DNA from: JAOAIV01 sp038849555
GTDB lineage: Archaea; Thermoproteota; Bathyarchaeia; Bathyarchaeales; Bathycorpusculaceae
Direction: 5' to 3'
Length of the DNA: 64,000 nucleotides
Assembly: GCA_038849555.1 (NCBI GenBank)
Contig: JAWCMT010000001.1
Coordinates: 62,001-126,000 of the forward strand
Part shown: positions 25,060 to 33,911 of the stretch, piece after piece
Numbering within the stretch: position 1 is the first letter of the stretch
How the letters are laid out: each line of letters begins with the position of its first letter
Translations under genes and position numbers: made by a program
The notes under the pieces: model-generated
Database searches by the model: none
Seen by the model: only the letters and a program-made list of their open reading frames with translations
Told to the model about the DNA's origin: nothing

Positions 25060-26142
25060 GTGATTGAACAATACACAATAACAACAACACCCAAATATAA
25101 CTTTCCACAAATCACGCCCGACACAACATTAACCCAAAGATTTTTGGAGCTTAGCCTCCACTCGCTGAGGCAAGTGCACAACACAACTTTTCAATTAAAT
25201 CAACAAACCTTTCAACAATTCTGCAACATGGAACACACGCCGCAGCGCATACAACTCAAACGCACACCAATACTGCTCCGGGCAAACCACACGGAAACCA
25301 CAGTCGCAGCTGTGGACACGTCCACCATCAAAATCGGAGAAACAAGCAAAGGCATCATAATAGCCATACGCGGCGCAACCGTCCGAAAACAAAACCGCAC
25401 CTACCACTACAAACGCCTCGGCCCATTTATATTCCACATAACCGAAGAAAACAAAAAAGAAGTCTACCACACGCTAGAAGCCGCATGCTTCCACGCGCAA
25501 ACGGCAAGCAGCCACCAAGCAACGCCGAAATTCATGCAGATGCCCACGCGACTGGCAAACCTGCTTGAGCGTTGGCTGCAATCTATGCTCGCAAAAACCG
25601 TAACCAACGGGCTAATCCTCTTTGACGGCTCATTAACCGCTGGAACATTCGACACGCCTGTGCAACGCCTAAAGGAAATTCTTGACGATGCAAGAAGAAA
25701 CGGCAATGTGGCGCTTGCCTTCTCAAAAATGACCACACTAAGAGTTAACGGCTACCTCATCACAGACCTCCTTCCAGAGCAAGAGCCGCCGTACCTGCTG
25801 GAAACCTCTGGCCTGCAGTTTAAGCCGCCGACAGTGCCGCTTGGCGACGTCTACGTGGCACGCTTGAATAGGGCAAGCTACGCCTTTCGCCTAGACATCG
25901 ACAGAGAAATCGCACATCAGCAGAAGATAGAAGCCATTGAGAAGCTTTTGGGCAACGACCTCTGCATGCAGAGTTACCCGGAAACGCTGCGGTTAGCGCA
26001 TATCCTATGCACTTTTACGGCAAACGAAGTATTGGCAATGCAGCACTTCATCACGCGGAAGCATGGCATAAAAATGATTAACCGACCCGACATGCACCGC
26101 CTCTTATTCGGGCCATTCGGCAAGGGTGAAGGCTACGCATGA
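25060..26142 (+). CDS. nurA: NurA-domain nuclease
   Basis: A 360-aa 5'-3' exo/endonuclease that works with HerA in DNA end resection. The RNase H-like fold has catalytic Asp in AVDTSTIKIG (about 86) and LILFDGSLTAG (about 189), with the C-terminal RHKH-like region ITRKHGIKMINRPDMHRLLF. The frame is open to 24778, but the upstream part covers a divergent gene and its promoter. GTG at 25060, just downstream of a TATA box, is preferred (TTG 25048 and GTG 25051 are alternatives). The stop overlaps herA by 4 nt. Confidence 0.85.
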   Translation: MIEQYTITTTPKYNFPQITPDTTLTQRFLELSLHSLRQVHNTTFQLNQQTFQQFCNMEHTPQRIQLKRTPILLRANHTETTVAAVDTSTIKIGETSKGIIIAIRGATVRKQNRTYHYKRLGPFIFHITEENKKEVYHTLEAACFHAQTASSHQATPKFMQMPTRLANLLERWLQSMLAKTVTNGLILFDGSLTAGTFDTPVQRLKEILDDARRNGNVALAFSKMTTLRVNGYLITDLLPEQEPPYLLETSGLQFKPPTVPLGDVYVARLNRASYAFRLDIDREIAHQQKIEAIEKLLGNDLCMQSYPETLRLAHILCTFTANEVLAMQHFITRKHGIKMINRPDMHRLLFGPFGKGEGYA

Positions 26143-27599
26143 AACTCTACAAGAAGGAAGGCAACGTCCTCCACATCCTAAGCTTCCCCAACGAGAACGC
26201 GGAAAAAGGCGACTACTTGCTGGTGGAGGACCAAGACGCTGGAAAAGCCCTTATTGCGCAAGTGATTGACGTGCAATTCGCCTGCATACCCGGCGTCCTT
26301 GAGGAGCTACTACGTACATTGCCAGACGGCGGCGAACCAATTCAAGGCGAAGACATCGACCCGCTTGAAATCGCGCCGCACATCACGTACATCCAAGATG
26401 CTAGTTTGCTTATTTGCAAGATACGGGCAACGCTGGAGAATGGCTTGCTAAGCCCAAGCAGCAGCTGGCTTCCAAGCCGCTCGCAATCTACAATCAAAAA
26501 GCTTTCGATTCCTATGCTGCTGAAGTTGGCAAACGTAAATGGGAAATTGCCAATAACGCTCGGCAGCACCAAAGACGCGTCGCTGTTGACCATAGACGCG
26601 TCAGCAGTAGACGGCACATTGAACATTATCACGGGCAAGAAGGGCTGCGGCAAATCACACTTGTCCAAGCTCCTCATGGTTAGCCTTGTAGGGTACAAAG
26701 CAACCGTAGTCGTCTTCGACCTAAACGGCGAATACACCAGTCTAGGCTTAACGGCTGACGGAAAAAGAAACATCCACTACTACAAGATTCACGCGTTAAC
26801 GCCTGCGCAGAACTTCAAAGTAGCCCTTGAGCAGCTGCACTTGAACGTGGTAATGGGCATATTGACCCATGCGCTTCACTTGCCCGGCACATCAGCACGC
26901 GAGTTCAGACGAATATGGAAACATCTAAAAGAAAAGGGCTGTCTTACGTTGCACGAGCTAGGCGAGGCCATACGAAACCTAAACTGCAACCAGCACGTCC
27001 GCGACGCACTATTATCGCGCTATCACGCGCTTGTTAACTCAGGCTTTTTCACCGACAACCCTGCAGAAGCCACGCTGCTGGACGAGTGCCTGCTGAAGGC
27101 GAACGAGCAGGGCGGCGCCATAATCATAAACCTACGCAACACATCCACCATAGACCGCCAAATAGTCGTCGAATACATTTTAGGCAAGCTTGTTGACGCC
27201 CTGCAAAGCTGGAAGCTCAAAGCCGTTTTTCTCTTCGCTGAGGAAGCGCATCTTTATCTGCGCGAAACCTACTGGGACGACATTGTCACCCGCATGCGAC
27301 ACTTCGGCATATTTACCACCTTCATCACCAATCAGCCAGACACCATACGCGAAAACATCTACCGCCAAGCAGACAACATCTTCCTCTTCAACTTCACAAA
27401 CGAGCACGATTTAGACGTGGTTTCCCGTGCCTCCCGCATAGACGCCGAGACCATCCGCTCTATCGCGCGGGATCTGCCGCCCCATCATTGCTTGACACTT
27501 GGCAAAGTTGTAGGCGACTTTCCAATTGTCACACGAATAAGACCACTGGACCTTAAAACGATGGGAGAAACACGCTTGTTCTTCAAAAATATAAATTAG
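26139..27599 (+). CDS. herA: HerA-family DNA translocase/helicase
   Basis: 486 residues. An N-terminal HAS-barrel-like beta domain (about 1-120) precedes a RecA-like ATPase with Walker A ITGKKGCGKSH (about 165-174) and Walker B VFLFAEEAHLYL (about 357). A sensor/arginine-finger region (FITNQPDTIRENIYRQADN) and the C-terminal brace (LPPHHCLTLGKVVGDFPIVT) follow. It forms a hexamer pumping DNA into NurA. No mre11-rad50 pair is adjacent, unlike the classic four-gene cluster. The last 17 bases overlap the convergent Nudix gene. Confidence 0.9.
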   Translation: MKLYKKEGNVLHILSFPNENAEKGDYLLVEDQDAGKALIAQVIDVQFACIPGVLEELLRTLPDGGEPIQGEDIDPLEIAPHITYIQDASLLICKIRATLENGLLSPSSSWLPSRSQSTIKKLSIPMLLKLANVNGKLPITLGSTKDASLLTIDASAVDGTLNIITGKKGCGKSHLSKLLMVSLVGYKATVVVFDLNGEYTSLGLTADGKRNIHYYKIHALTPAQNFKVALEQLHLNVVMGILTHALHLPGTSAREFRRIWKHLKEKGCLTLHELGEAIRNLNCNQHVRDALLSRYHALVNSGFFTDNPAEATLLDECLLKANEQGGAIIINLRNTSTIDRQIVVEYILGKLVDALQSWKLKAVFLFAEEAHLYLRETYWDDIVTRMRHFGIFTTFITNQPDTIRENIYRQADNIFLFNFTNEHDLDVVSRASRIDAETIRSIARDLPPHHCLTLGKVVGDFPIVTRIRPLDLKTMGETRLFFKNIN

Positions 27600-28029
27600 G
27601 ATTTTCCAGCTTCTGCCTATTTTGCCTGAAGAAGTGGCGGAAGGATTCCGTCAAATCATATCTTTCGACTTCACTCAGCGGAACCCATCTTAGCTCATCA
27701 GCGTCGCTTGCCGCCCTCAACTCGCCGCTTGTCACGGTTACAAAGTAATCGATTATTATGAAATGGTATTTCACCTTGCCTTTCTCATCTAAGCTGATAT
27801 GGTCAACGACGTCAACAAGCTTGGGCGACGCCACGTCTAAGCCTGTTTCTTCTTTCACTTCGCGGATTACTGCCTGCTCAATGTTTTCGCCCAGTTCCAC
27901 CAGGCCGCCTGGAACACTCCATTTGCCTTTTGCTGGAGCGCTTTTTCGTTTTTCCAGTAGAATTTTGCCGTCGTTGATGATTATGGCGCCGACGCCTACC
28001 ACGGGTCTTTCCGGATATTCCTTTTTCAC
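27583..28029 (-). CDS. Nudix hydrolase
   Basis: A 148-aa pyrophosphohydrolase. The Nudix box GGLVELGENIEQAVIREVKEETGLD is complete (GX5EX7REXXEEXG), preceded by KGKWSVPGG. The EKRKSAPAKG lead-in is typical of ADP-ribose/NTP-type members. The substrate cannot be settled. It lies 28 nt downstream of the MacB-like permease gene on the same strand and may be read through from it. Confidence 0.9.
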   Translation of the reverse strand: MKKEYPERPVVGVGAIIINDGKILLEKRKSAPAKGKWSVPGGLVELGENIEQAVIREVKEETGLDVASPKLVDVVDHISLDEKGKVKYHFIIIDYFVTVTSGELRAASDADELRWVPLSEVERYDLTESFRHFFRQNRQKLENPNLYF

Positions 28030-28057
28030 CGCTTACGCCTCAGCCAACATGTCATGG

Positions 28058-29377
28058 CTACTCGTATCTTAAGGCTTCTACGGGTTTAAGCTTTGATGCA
28101 CGCCAGGCTGGATACAGCGCGAAGATTACGCTGACGCCGACACCGAAGATTAAAGCGCCCACGAGAACTGATGGCGTTAACACGGGCACAATGTTTAAGC
28201 CGCCGTTGCTTATCTGCGCGCTTTGCCCGCTGGCTATTCCACCGAAGAGGCCGCCTTCACTGAAGACTACCGCAACCACGTTCGCTAAAGCCCAGCCGGT
28301 GCCTATGCCGAGTACCGCGCCGATTAAGCCAATTATCACCGACTCGCCCAAGAAAACCATGAGCACTGTCCTATTTTTCATGCCTAAGGCTTTGAGGATG
28401 CCGATTTCCCTTGTGCGCTCAATCAGCGAGACAATCATTATGTTCATTATGCCGATTCCGGCGACTAGCAGCGAAATGGCGGCTATTCCAGCCAAGAAAA
28501 GCTGAATTACCGAGAAGACGCGGTTAATGATGTTAAGCACTGCTGTTGATGAGACAACAGAAACTTCCCCGCCATAAGCATCAGTAATGGCTTTAGTCAC
28601 ATTGTCAATCACATCTCTATCGCTGCTTTTCAGCTTCACAATTATAGTATCACACTCTTCAGTTCCGAAGAAACGCTGCGCTTGCTCAAGCGGAATGTAA
28701 ACACCTACATCAGAAGGCCCACCAACGCCGAAGCCGCCAATTTCCTGAAGTACCGCAGCAACATGGCCAGTGTAACTTGCGTTTTCTGGCGGGCGCGCTG
28801 TGGTGTTGGTCCAGATAATATCAAGTTCTTCGCCTAAATCAAATAGGAGAGTACCGTTTTCCCATGGATCATGTAAAGTTTTCCCAATGACAATTTCGTC
28901 GTTTGTGGGGTTCAAGTTTATAGTGCCTTTCTCCGCCACGAAAGTGGTATGGTAAATTTCTGCATATTTGGCGAAATCCACACCTCTAATGGTCACTATG
29001 AGACTTCGTTCCTTCGACTGGAGGTAAACGTTTTTTCGTAATATTGCAACTGAAGTCTCAATGTCCGGAGATAGACTACTGATGGTTTCCGTGTCGTTGA
29101 TGAATAGTTTGAAGTCAGAGCCGCCGACATTGAAGCCGCCACCAATGGTTGTGCCGCCCTCACCGAAGAAGCCTCTGCCAGGTACAACAATCAGCGTGTC
29201 AGTTGCTAAGCCTGTTTCAAGCTGATTAGTTATCGTGTTCTGCAAGCCCTGAGTGATAGAAAGCAGCGCAACTATGGCGGCGATGCCGATGACTACGCCT
29301 AAAGTTGTTAAGCCTGCACGGAGTTTCCTCAGCCTTATCGCGCTGAAGGAATAGCTGAAAACATCTCTTGCCTTCAT
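28058..29377 (-). CDS. MacB/FtsX-type ABC transporter permease
   Basis: 439 aa. An N-terminal membrane helix (LRAGLTTLGVVIGIAAIVALL) is followed by a large extracytoplasmic MacB-PCD domain (about 45-300) and three C-terminal membrane helices of the FtsX domain (about 300-435, with RTREIGILKALGMKNRTVLM). It ends PAWRASKLKPVEALRYE, the usual closing motif. It works with the ATPase next to it (4-nt ATGA overlap), likely exporting or mechanically acting on peptides or lipoproteins rather than importing. Confidence 0.88.
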   Translation of the reverse strand: MKARDVFSYSFSAIRLRKLRAGLTTLGVVIGIAAIVALLSITQGLQNTITNQLETGLATDTLIVVPGRGFFGEGGTTIGGGFNVGGSDFKLFINDTETISSLSPDIETSVAILRKNVYLQSKERSLIVTIRGVDFAKYAEIYHTTFVAEKGTINLNPTNDEIVIGKTLHDPWENGTLLFDLGEELDIIWTNTTARPPENASYTGHVAAVLQEIGGFGVGGPSDVGVYIPLEQAQRFFGTEECDTIIVKLKSSDRDVIDNVTKAITDAYGGEVSVVSSTAVLNIINRVFSVIQLFLAGIAAISLLVAGIGIMNIMIVSLIERTREIGILKALGMKNRTVLMVFLGESVIIGLIGAVLGIGTGWALANVVAVVFSEGGLFGGIASGQSAQISNGGLNIVPVLTPSVLVGALIFGVGVSVIFALYPAWRASKLKPVEALRYE

Positions 29378-30069
29378 GTTGGTTCACCATTCACCACATC
29401 TAAAGTTATCAGGCCATCAAACATCTGAACGACGCGTTTTGCTTCCCTTGCCAAATGCTGATCATGCGTAACCATAATAATTGTCACACCCCGCTCCTCA
29501 TTAAGCCGCTTAATCAGATTCATTATCTCACGCGCCGTCTTGGAATCTACATTCCCCGTGGGCTCATCCATCAACAGAAACTTGGGATTATTCGCCAAAG
29601 CTCGTGCGATGGCGACGCGCTGCTGCTGACCGCCACTCAGTTCCGCAGGTTTGTGGTTCATGCGGTCCTTTAGGCCGACGGCCTCGAGAAGTTCCTCGGC
29701 ACGCTTGCGCCTTTCAGCCTTGCCTACGCCCGCGATTGACATAACAAGCTCGACGTTTTCTCTTGCCGTGAAGCGAGGGATAAGGTTGAAGAATTGGAAC
29801 ACAAAGCCCACTCGGCGTCTAAGATCAGACAGTTGATTATCATTTAGTGTAGCAATGTCAACACCATCAATTAGCAGTTTTCCTGAAGTCGGCTTATCTA
29901 GGGCCCCAAGCAGGTTTAGCATGGTTGATTTGCCGCTTCCTGAAGGGCCGAGGATAGAGAGGAACTCGCCGCTTTCAACTTTCAAGTTAACGCCCCTGAG
30001 CGCTTCCACTGGGACTTTACCCAGCATGTAGGTTTTCTTCAACTCAATTGCTTCAACAAGTGGTGCCAT
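29374..30069 (-). CDS. ABC transporter ATP-binding protein (MacB/LolD type)
   Basis: 231 aa. Walker A is GPSGSGKSTMLNLLGALD, the Q-loop is FQFFNLIPRFTARENV, the signature LSGGQQQRVAIARALANNP, Walker B FLLMDEPTGNVDSKT, and the switch His is in MVTHDQH. It fuels the FtsX-type permease that follows. The start ATG lies behind AAAGGAGAA. Ten Ns (30094-30103) sit just upstream in the short gap to the next transporter gene. Confidence 0.93.
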   Translation of the reverse strand: MAPLVEAIELKKTYMLGKVPVEALRGVNLKVESGEFLSILGPSGSGKSTMLNLLGALDKPTSGKLLIDGVDIATLNDNQLSDLRRRVGFVFQFFNLIPRFTARENVELVMSIAGVGKAERRKRAEELLEAVGLKDRMNHKPAELSGGQQQRVAIARALANNPKFLLMDEPTGNVDSKTAREIMNLIKRLNEERGVTIIMVTHDQHLAREAKRVVQMFDGLITLDVVNGEPT

Positions 30070-30093
30070 AAACCCATTCTCCTTTTGGATGAG

Positions 30094-30103
30094 NNNNNNN
30101 NNN
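30094..30103. other. assembly gap (10 N), intergenic
   Basis: It lies between the stop of the ABC-2 permease (30127) and the start of the MacB-type ATPase (30069). No gene is visibly cut, but promoter or terminator signals there may be missing. Confidence 0.8.
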
Positions 30104-30126
30104 CCTTTAACCTCCTTTAAACACTG

Positions 30127-31038
30127 TTACTTGTTGAGGAATCTCCATGAAAGCACTATGCCTATGGAGGTCAGCACAAGAGCGAATATACCGACGAACG
30201 CGAAGTCTAAGGCTAACTGCGAATAGTTTATGGTGTCAAAGATCAAGAGCTGGCGCATGCCATCAATAGTGTATGACAGAGGATTAACTTTCGCTACTAC
30301 CTGCAGCCACTCGGGCATGCGCTCTATGGGGAAGAAGGCGCTGCTGGCGAATGTCAAAGGCAGATTAAGCAGGTTTGTTACAGCCATTGGCGTTTCAATT
30401 CGTGTTGAACGAACATTGATGGCTATGAACATCGACGATAAGCCCATGCAAATCAGGAACAGCATGGCGAACACGCCGAGAATGTTTAGTGGCGTAAATG
30501 CTGCGCCAAACGTGAAACCGAAAGGAATCGCTATTATCAAGATTATTGCAGCTTGGAACATTGCCCTCAAAGTAGCTGAAAGCACCTTAGCTACTATTAT
30601 AACGCCACGCGAAACAGGAGTGCTTAAAACTTTATTCAAGAAGCCTAAGCGCCTGTCCCAAACTACTGACATACCGCTGAACATCGTGGTAAATAGCGCT
30701 GTAAATGCGATCATGCCGACGGCCATGAAACTCAAGTAACTTGTCGTGCCGAAAGTGCTACGCATTATTTGATCCTGCAACCCATTAAAGAATTGGCTTA
30801 GAGCGGAGATTTGTGCAGGGTTGAACTGGCCTATTATTTCTGGCGGAATTTGGATGGAATTTGCGCTGAATAAACTGCTTAGGTTTAAGGCGTTGCCTAG
30901 CAAGCCGAGCCAAATTACCGGCTGAATCAGCGTAAGCACGAACACGACTGGCGCTTTGTACCATTTTTTAAGCTCACGGTTAGTTAAAGCCCATAGCCCA
31001 TGTATCTTGCTTTTTGCTACATTATTCGCTGTGCTCAC
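30127..31038 (-). CDS. ABC-2 type exporter permease
   Basis: 303 aa with six predicted membrane helices. A cytoplasmic N-terminus (LWALTNRELKKWYKAP) precedes the DrrB-like ABC-2 motif region (FLNKVLSTPVSRGVIIVAKVL). The C-terminal PLSYTIDGMRQLLIFDTINYS is typical of drug/lipid exporters. It overlaps the ATPase gene upstream by 4 nt and forms one exporter with it. Cargo unknown. Confidence 0.88.
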   Translation of the reverse strand: MSTANNVAKSKIHGLWALTNRELKKWYKAPVVFVLTLIQPVIWLGLLGNALNLSSLFSANSIQIPPEIIGQFNPAQISALSQFFNGLQDQIMRSTFGTTSYLSFMAVGMIAFTALFTTMFSGMSVVWDRRLGFLNKVLSTPVSRGVIIVAKVLSATLRAMFQAAIILIIAIPFGFTFGAAFTPLNILGVFAMLFLICMGLSSMFIAINVRSTRIETPMAVTNLLNLPLTFASSAFFPIERMPEWLQVVAKVNPLSYTIDGMRQLLIFDTINYSQLALDFAFVGIFALVLTSIGIVLSWRFLNK

Positions 31039-32036
31039 ATTCGCGCCCTCCTCATAGTGTGTCTCTGTGCAAAAACGGTTTCATGAGATTCTTCAGTGTC
31101 GCGTATGGATCTCCCTGTGTATTGAAGGTAAACCTCGTTTAACGTTGGTTTCGAAAGCGAAAGCTTGGTTACAACGTAACCTTCTTTCCGTAGCGCTTCG
31201 ATTATTAATGGCGCAGTTACCTCGCCGTTTTCTGATTTTATTAAGTACATGTCATCTTCCTTCTTGACCTCTTTTATACGCTCAATTTTTTTGATGAGAT
31301 TCGTAATATCAACATCCTGCTTGATGCTCAATGTGATTATATCACCGCCTAAATTCTCTTTAAGCTCGTCCGGCGTGCCGACCACCACAATCTTTCCATG
31401 ATCAATTATTGCTATGCGGTCGCAGAGCGCATCTGCTTCCTCCAAGTAATGTGTGGTCATGAAAAGGGTCATGCCGAACTCTTTTTTCAGTTTTTTAATG
31501 TAATTCCAAGTAGCAGCCCTTGTCTGAACATCTAAACCTAATGTTGGCTCATCCAAGAAAAGGACTCGAGGCCTGTTAATTAAACCGCAGGCGAGTTCAA
31601 GTCGGCGGCGCATGCCACCAGAGTATGTTTGGACTTTTTTATCTTTAAATTTGATTAATTCAACAAGCTCCAATAGTTCTTCAGCGCGTTTCTTCGAGAC
31701 CTCTCTGGGAATGCCATATAGGTCGGCGCATAGGAGAATGTTTTCTATGCCTGTTAAGTCCTCGTCTGCCGTGTATTCTTGCGGAACGACGCCTATGGAG
31801 TATCTCACGGCGTTAGCTTCTTTGACTATATCATAGCCTAGAATTGACGCCTTGCCTGCGGTGGGCTTTAGGACAGTTATGAGCATGTTGATGGTTGTTG
31901 TTTTCCCCGCGCCGTTAGGCCCCAAAAAGCCGAAGATTTCTCCTTGCTTGACGCTGAAGCTTATGTGGTCTACGGCTACAAGGTGCTTGTTGAAGATTTT
32001 AGTTAAACCTTCAACTTTAATTACTTCCTCAGTCAT
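31035..32036 (-). CDS. ABC-2 type exporter ATP-binding protein (DrrA/CcmA-like)
   Basis: 333 aa. Walker A is GPNGAGKTTTINML, the signature YSGGMRRRLELACGLI, Walker B LFLDEPTLGLDVQTR, followed by FMTTHYLEEADALCDRI. A C-terminal extension (about 230-333) of the DrrA type is present. The start was set at the ATG at 32036 (MTEEVIKVEGLTKIF). The frame is open further upstream but lies inside the padR gene, whose stop it overlaps by 8 nt. This argues for padR-drrA-drrB as one transcript. Confidence 0.9.
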   Translation of the reverse strand: MTEEVIKVEGLTKIFNKHLVAVDHISFSVKQGEIFGFLGPNGAGKTTTINMLITVLKPTAGKASILGYDIVKEANAVRYSIGVVPQEYTADEDLTGIENILLCADLYGIPREVSKKRAEELLELVELIKFKDKKVQTYSGGMRRRLELACGLINRPRVLFLDEPTLGLDVQTRAATWNYIKKLKKEFGMTLFMTTHYLEEADALCDRIAIIDHGKIVVVGTPDELKENLGGDIITLSIKQDVDITNLIKKIERIKEVKKEDDMYLIKSENGEVTAPLIIEALRKEGYVVTKLSLSKPTLNEVYLQYTGRSIRDTEESHETVFAQRHTMRRARM

Positions 32037-32586
32037 AGCTACCACCGCTAACTTTTCGGTTAATTTCCTCAAGCTTCTTTGTGCTTTCATCTATGACTTT
32101 GATGATGTCGCTTAGGGCCTGCTCAGAAAACTTTTCCTGCAGTGTGCAGCCCAGCTGGAAAAAGGCCAGGACTAACCGCTTAACGGATTCGCGGACCGCG
32201 ACTGTCCTTTCCGGCGGTATCTTGAAAAGTAGGCTGTCAATAAAGGGCATGGGAAGGAAACCGCCTTCTTCCCTGACTTTCTGCCTTATTTTCTTCTGCT
32301 CTTCATACAGAGCTTTTCCGCTTTCTGTTAACTCATAACGTTTCAACCCGTTTTCAACCGGCAACTCTCGAATGTAACCATTGTCTTGCAACCAAGCGAG
32401 AAGCGGGTAGATGGAGCCTGGGCTGGGCTTCCAAAAGCCGCCTGTTTGATTTTCGATTTCATTCATTATTTCCGAGCCAGACATGGGTCTCTGGTTTAGC
32501 GCCTCAAGCACATGGTAGCGTATGAAGCCTTTTGGCACCATGGCGGTGTGGCGCATCCAATGTTTTATTGGTTGTGGCGGGAACAT
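32029..32586 (-). CDS. PadR-family transcriptional repressor
   Basis: 185 aa. The N-terminal winged helix (VPKGFIRYHVLEALNQRPMS; GSIYPLLAWLQDNGYIREL; GLKRYELTESGKALYEEQ) is followed by a C-terminal helical dimerisation/ligand domain (about 110-185). It heads the operon with the DrrAB-like exporter, the common layout in which PadR represses the pump until a ligand binds. Two direct repeats overlap its own promoter, which fits autorepression. Confidence 0.92.
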   Translation of the reverse strand: MFPPQPIKHWMRHTAMVPKGFIRYHVLEALNQRPMSGSEIMNEIENQTGGFWKPSPGSIYPLLAWLQDNGYIRELPVENGLKRYELTESGKALYEEQKKIRQKVREEGGFLPMPFIDSLLFKIPPERTVAVRESVKRLVLAFFQLGCTLQEKFSEQALSDIIKVIDESTKKLEEINRKVSGGSYD

Positions 32587-32587
32587 G

Positions 32588-32646
32588 GCATATCACTATT
32601 AACATCAAATGTGATATCGCAGCTGATATCAAATGTGATATTTAAA
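32588..32646 (-). promoter_or_regulatory. padR promoter with paired operator repeats
   Basis: ATCAAATGTGATAT occurs at 32604-32617 and again at 32628-32641 (24-bp period), and TATCACTATT at 32591-32600 carries another half-site. The TATA box read leftward is TTTAAATA at about 32639-32646. One repeat therefore covers TATA and the other the likely start site. This is the expected geometry for autorepression by PadR. Confidence 0.65.
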
Positions 32647-32675
32647 CTTATTGCACACAAAATACAGAATAATAC

Positions 32676-33350
32676 TTAATTTATCACCGTACCAACATTC
32701 TCGCCTTTAACTGCCGCCAAAATATTCTCAGGCCTGAAGCCATTCACAACAACAAGCCGCATGCATCCGCGCTTCAAAACCTTAACGGCTTCAGGGTCAA
32801 TGATCTGATGTATCCCTGCTTTATGCTTATGCTCAGCGAAAACATTGGCTAAGTCGTCAAAGGACATGCTGTCAAGCTTTACGGCGTCAGCATGCTTCCG
32901 CGGATCCTTATTGTAAACGCCTTCTTGATCAGTGCCCTTAACAAGCAAATCAGCCTTCACGCACTCAGCAACCAAAGCAGCTACGGTATCAGTGGTTATT
33001 CCCGGTTTTAAGCCGCCCATCACAACGATTTTTCCTTCGCTTAAGCATTTAGCGGCGTCATCAAGCGTCAAAGCCACGTGGCTACAGCCCATGTCTCCGA
33101 GCGTTTTAAGAAAGAGTTGAGCATAAAGCCTTGAAACGGATATGGCTATTTCATCCTGCGCTTGCTCGTCGAGACCTAATTGTTTTGCTATGGCGATGAA
33201 TTCGCGAGCTAACGCGCCGCCTCCAACCACAACTACAACCTCGTTGCCTTGCAGTTTGAGAGTCCGCACGATTTCAGCGTATTTGCTGATTAGGTCGGGG
33301 TTAACTGGTGACGCTACTACTGAGCCGCCTATTCGCAAAACGACACGCAT
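32676..33350 (-). CDS. pyrH: UMP kinase (archaeal type)
   Basis: 224 aa. It phosphorylates UMP to UDP. It starts VVLRIGGSVVASPVNPDLI, has VVVVGGGALAREFI and MGGLKPGITTDTVAALVAE. LVKGTDQEGVYNKDPRKHAD matches the archaeal branch of the amino-acid-kinase fold, closely like that of Pyrococcus and Sulfolobus. It sits alone between the padR promoter and a small plus-strand gene. Confidence 0.93.
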   Translation of the reverse strand: MRVVLRIGGSVVASPVNPDLISKYAEIVRTLKLQGNEVVVVVGGGALAREFIAIAKQLGLDEQAQDEIAISVSRLYAQLFLKTLGDMGCSHVALTLDDAAKCLSEGKIVVMGGLKPGITTDTVAALVAECVKADLLVKGTDQEGVYNKDPRKHADAVKLDSMSFDDLANVFAEHKHKAGIHQIIDPEAVKVLKRGCMRLVVVNGFRPENILAAVKGENVGTVIN

Positions 33351-33484
33351 AAGCCTAACCGTCCATTTCCCTAATTTAAATGTGCAAGTTATTAATCCTT
33401 TAGGGCCGTCATCACTAAAAAGGCTTGTAAGCGGTATGGAATGTTTAAATCATCATTCTCACCTAAGTGGATAAGTGATTACGG

Positions 33485-33805
33485 TTGGAAAACGAAACCA
33501 AAAACTTTCACTTCATGGAGCTTGACTGGCTAGTTTATTTTCCCAAATACGGCAACAAAGGTAAATATCTCAACTATCTTGTGATGTTCATAGACAGGAA
33601 AAAAGGAACAGCGCAAGGCGCGAAGCTTGTTAAGTTACGTGAAGTTTTAGAGAATCCAGAGTTTGAAAATAATTATCCGCATACGGTGGGCTTCTACAAG
33701 GGCGACGCAGGAGGCGTAGCGAAGTTTAAGCCAGAATACTTGGAAATAAGAAAAATCAATAGCGTAGAAGAGTTCTGGCTGTTCCTAAACGCCTTAGACA
33801 TATAA
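33485..33805 (+). CDS. small protein, unknown
   Basis: 106 residues, probable start TTG at 33485 (an ATG at 33515 is the alternative). GTTTAAATC at 33443-33451 is a plausible TATA box, placing transcription start just before the gene. The body is aromatic and mixed alpha/beta (MELDWLVYFPKYGNKGKYLN; SVEEFWLFLNALDI). No cysteines, no membrane segment, no family recognised. Confidence 0.6.
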   Translation: MENETKNFHFMELDWLVYFPKYGNKGKYLNYLVMFIDRKKGTAQGAKLVKLREVLENPEFENNYPHTVGFYKGDAGGVAKFKPEYLEIRKINSVEEFWLFLNALDI

Positions 33806-33911
33806 ACGCGAATAATGTAGCGTCTATTTTTGCATCTAGATATCATAATTACAAGTAATGTAAGGGCTATTGCCGCAGCCATTTAACCGAACACACAGGT
33901 GCTTATCCGCA

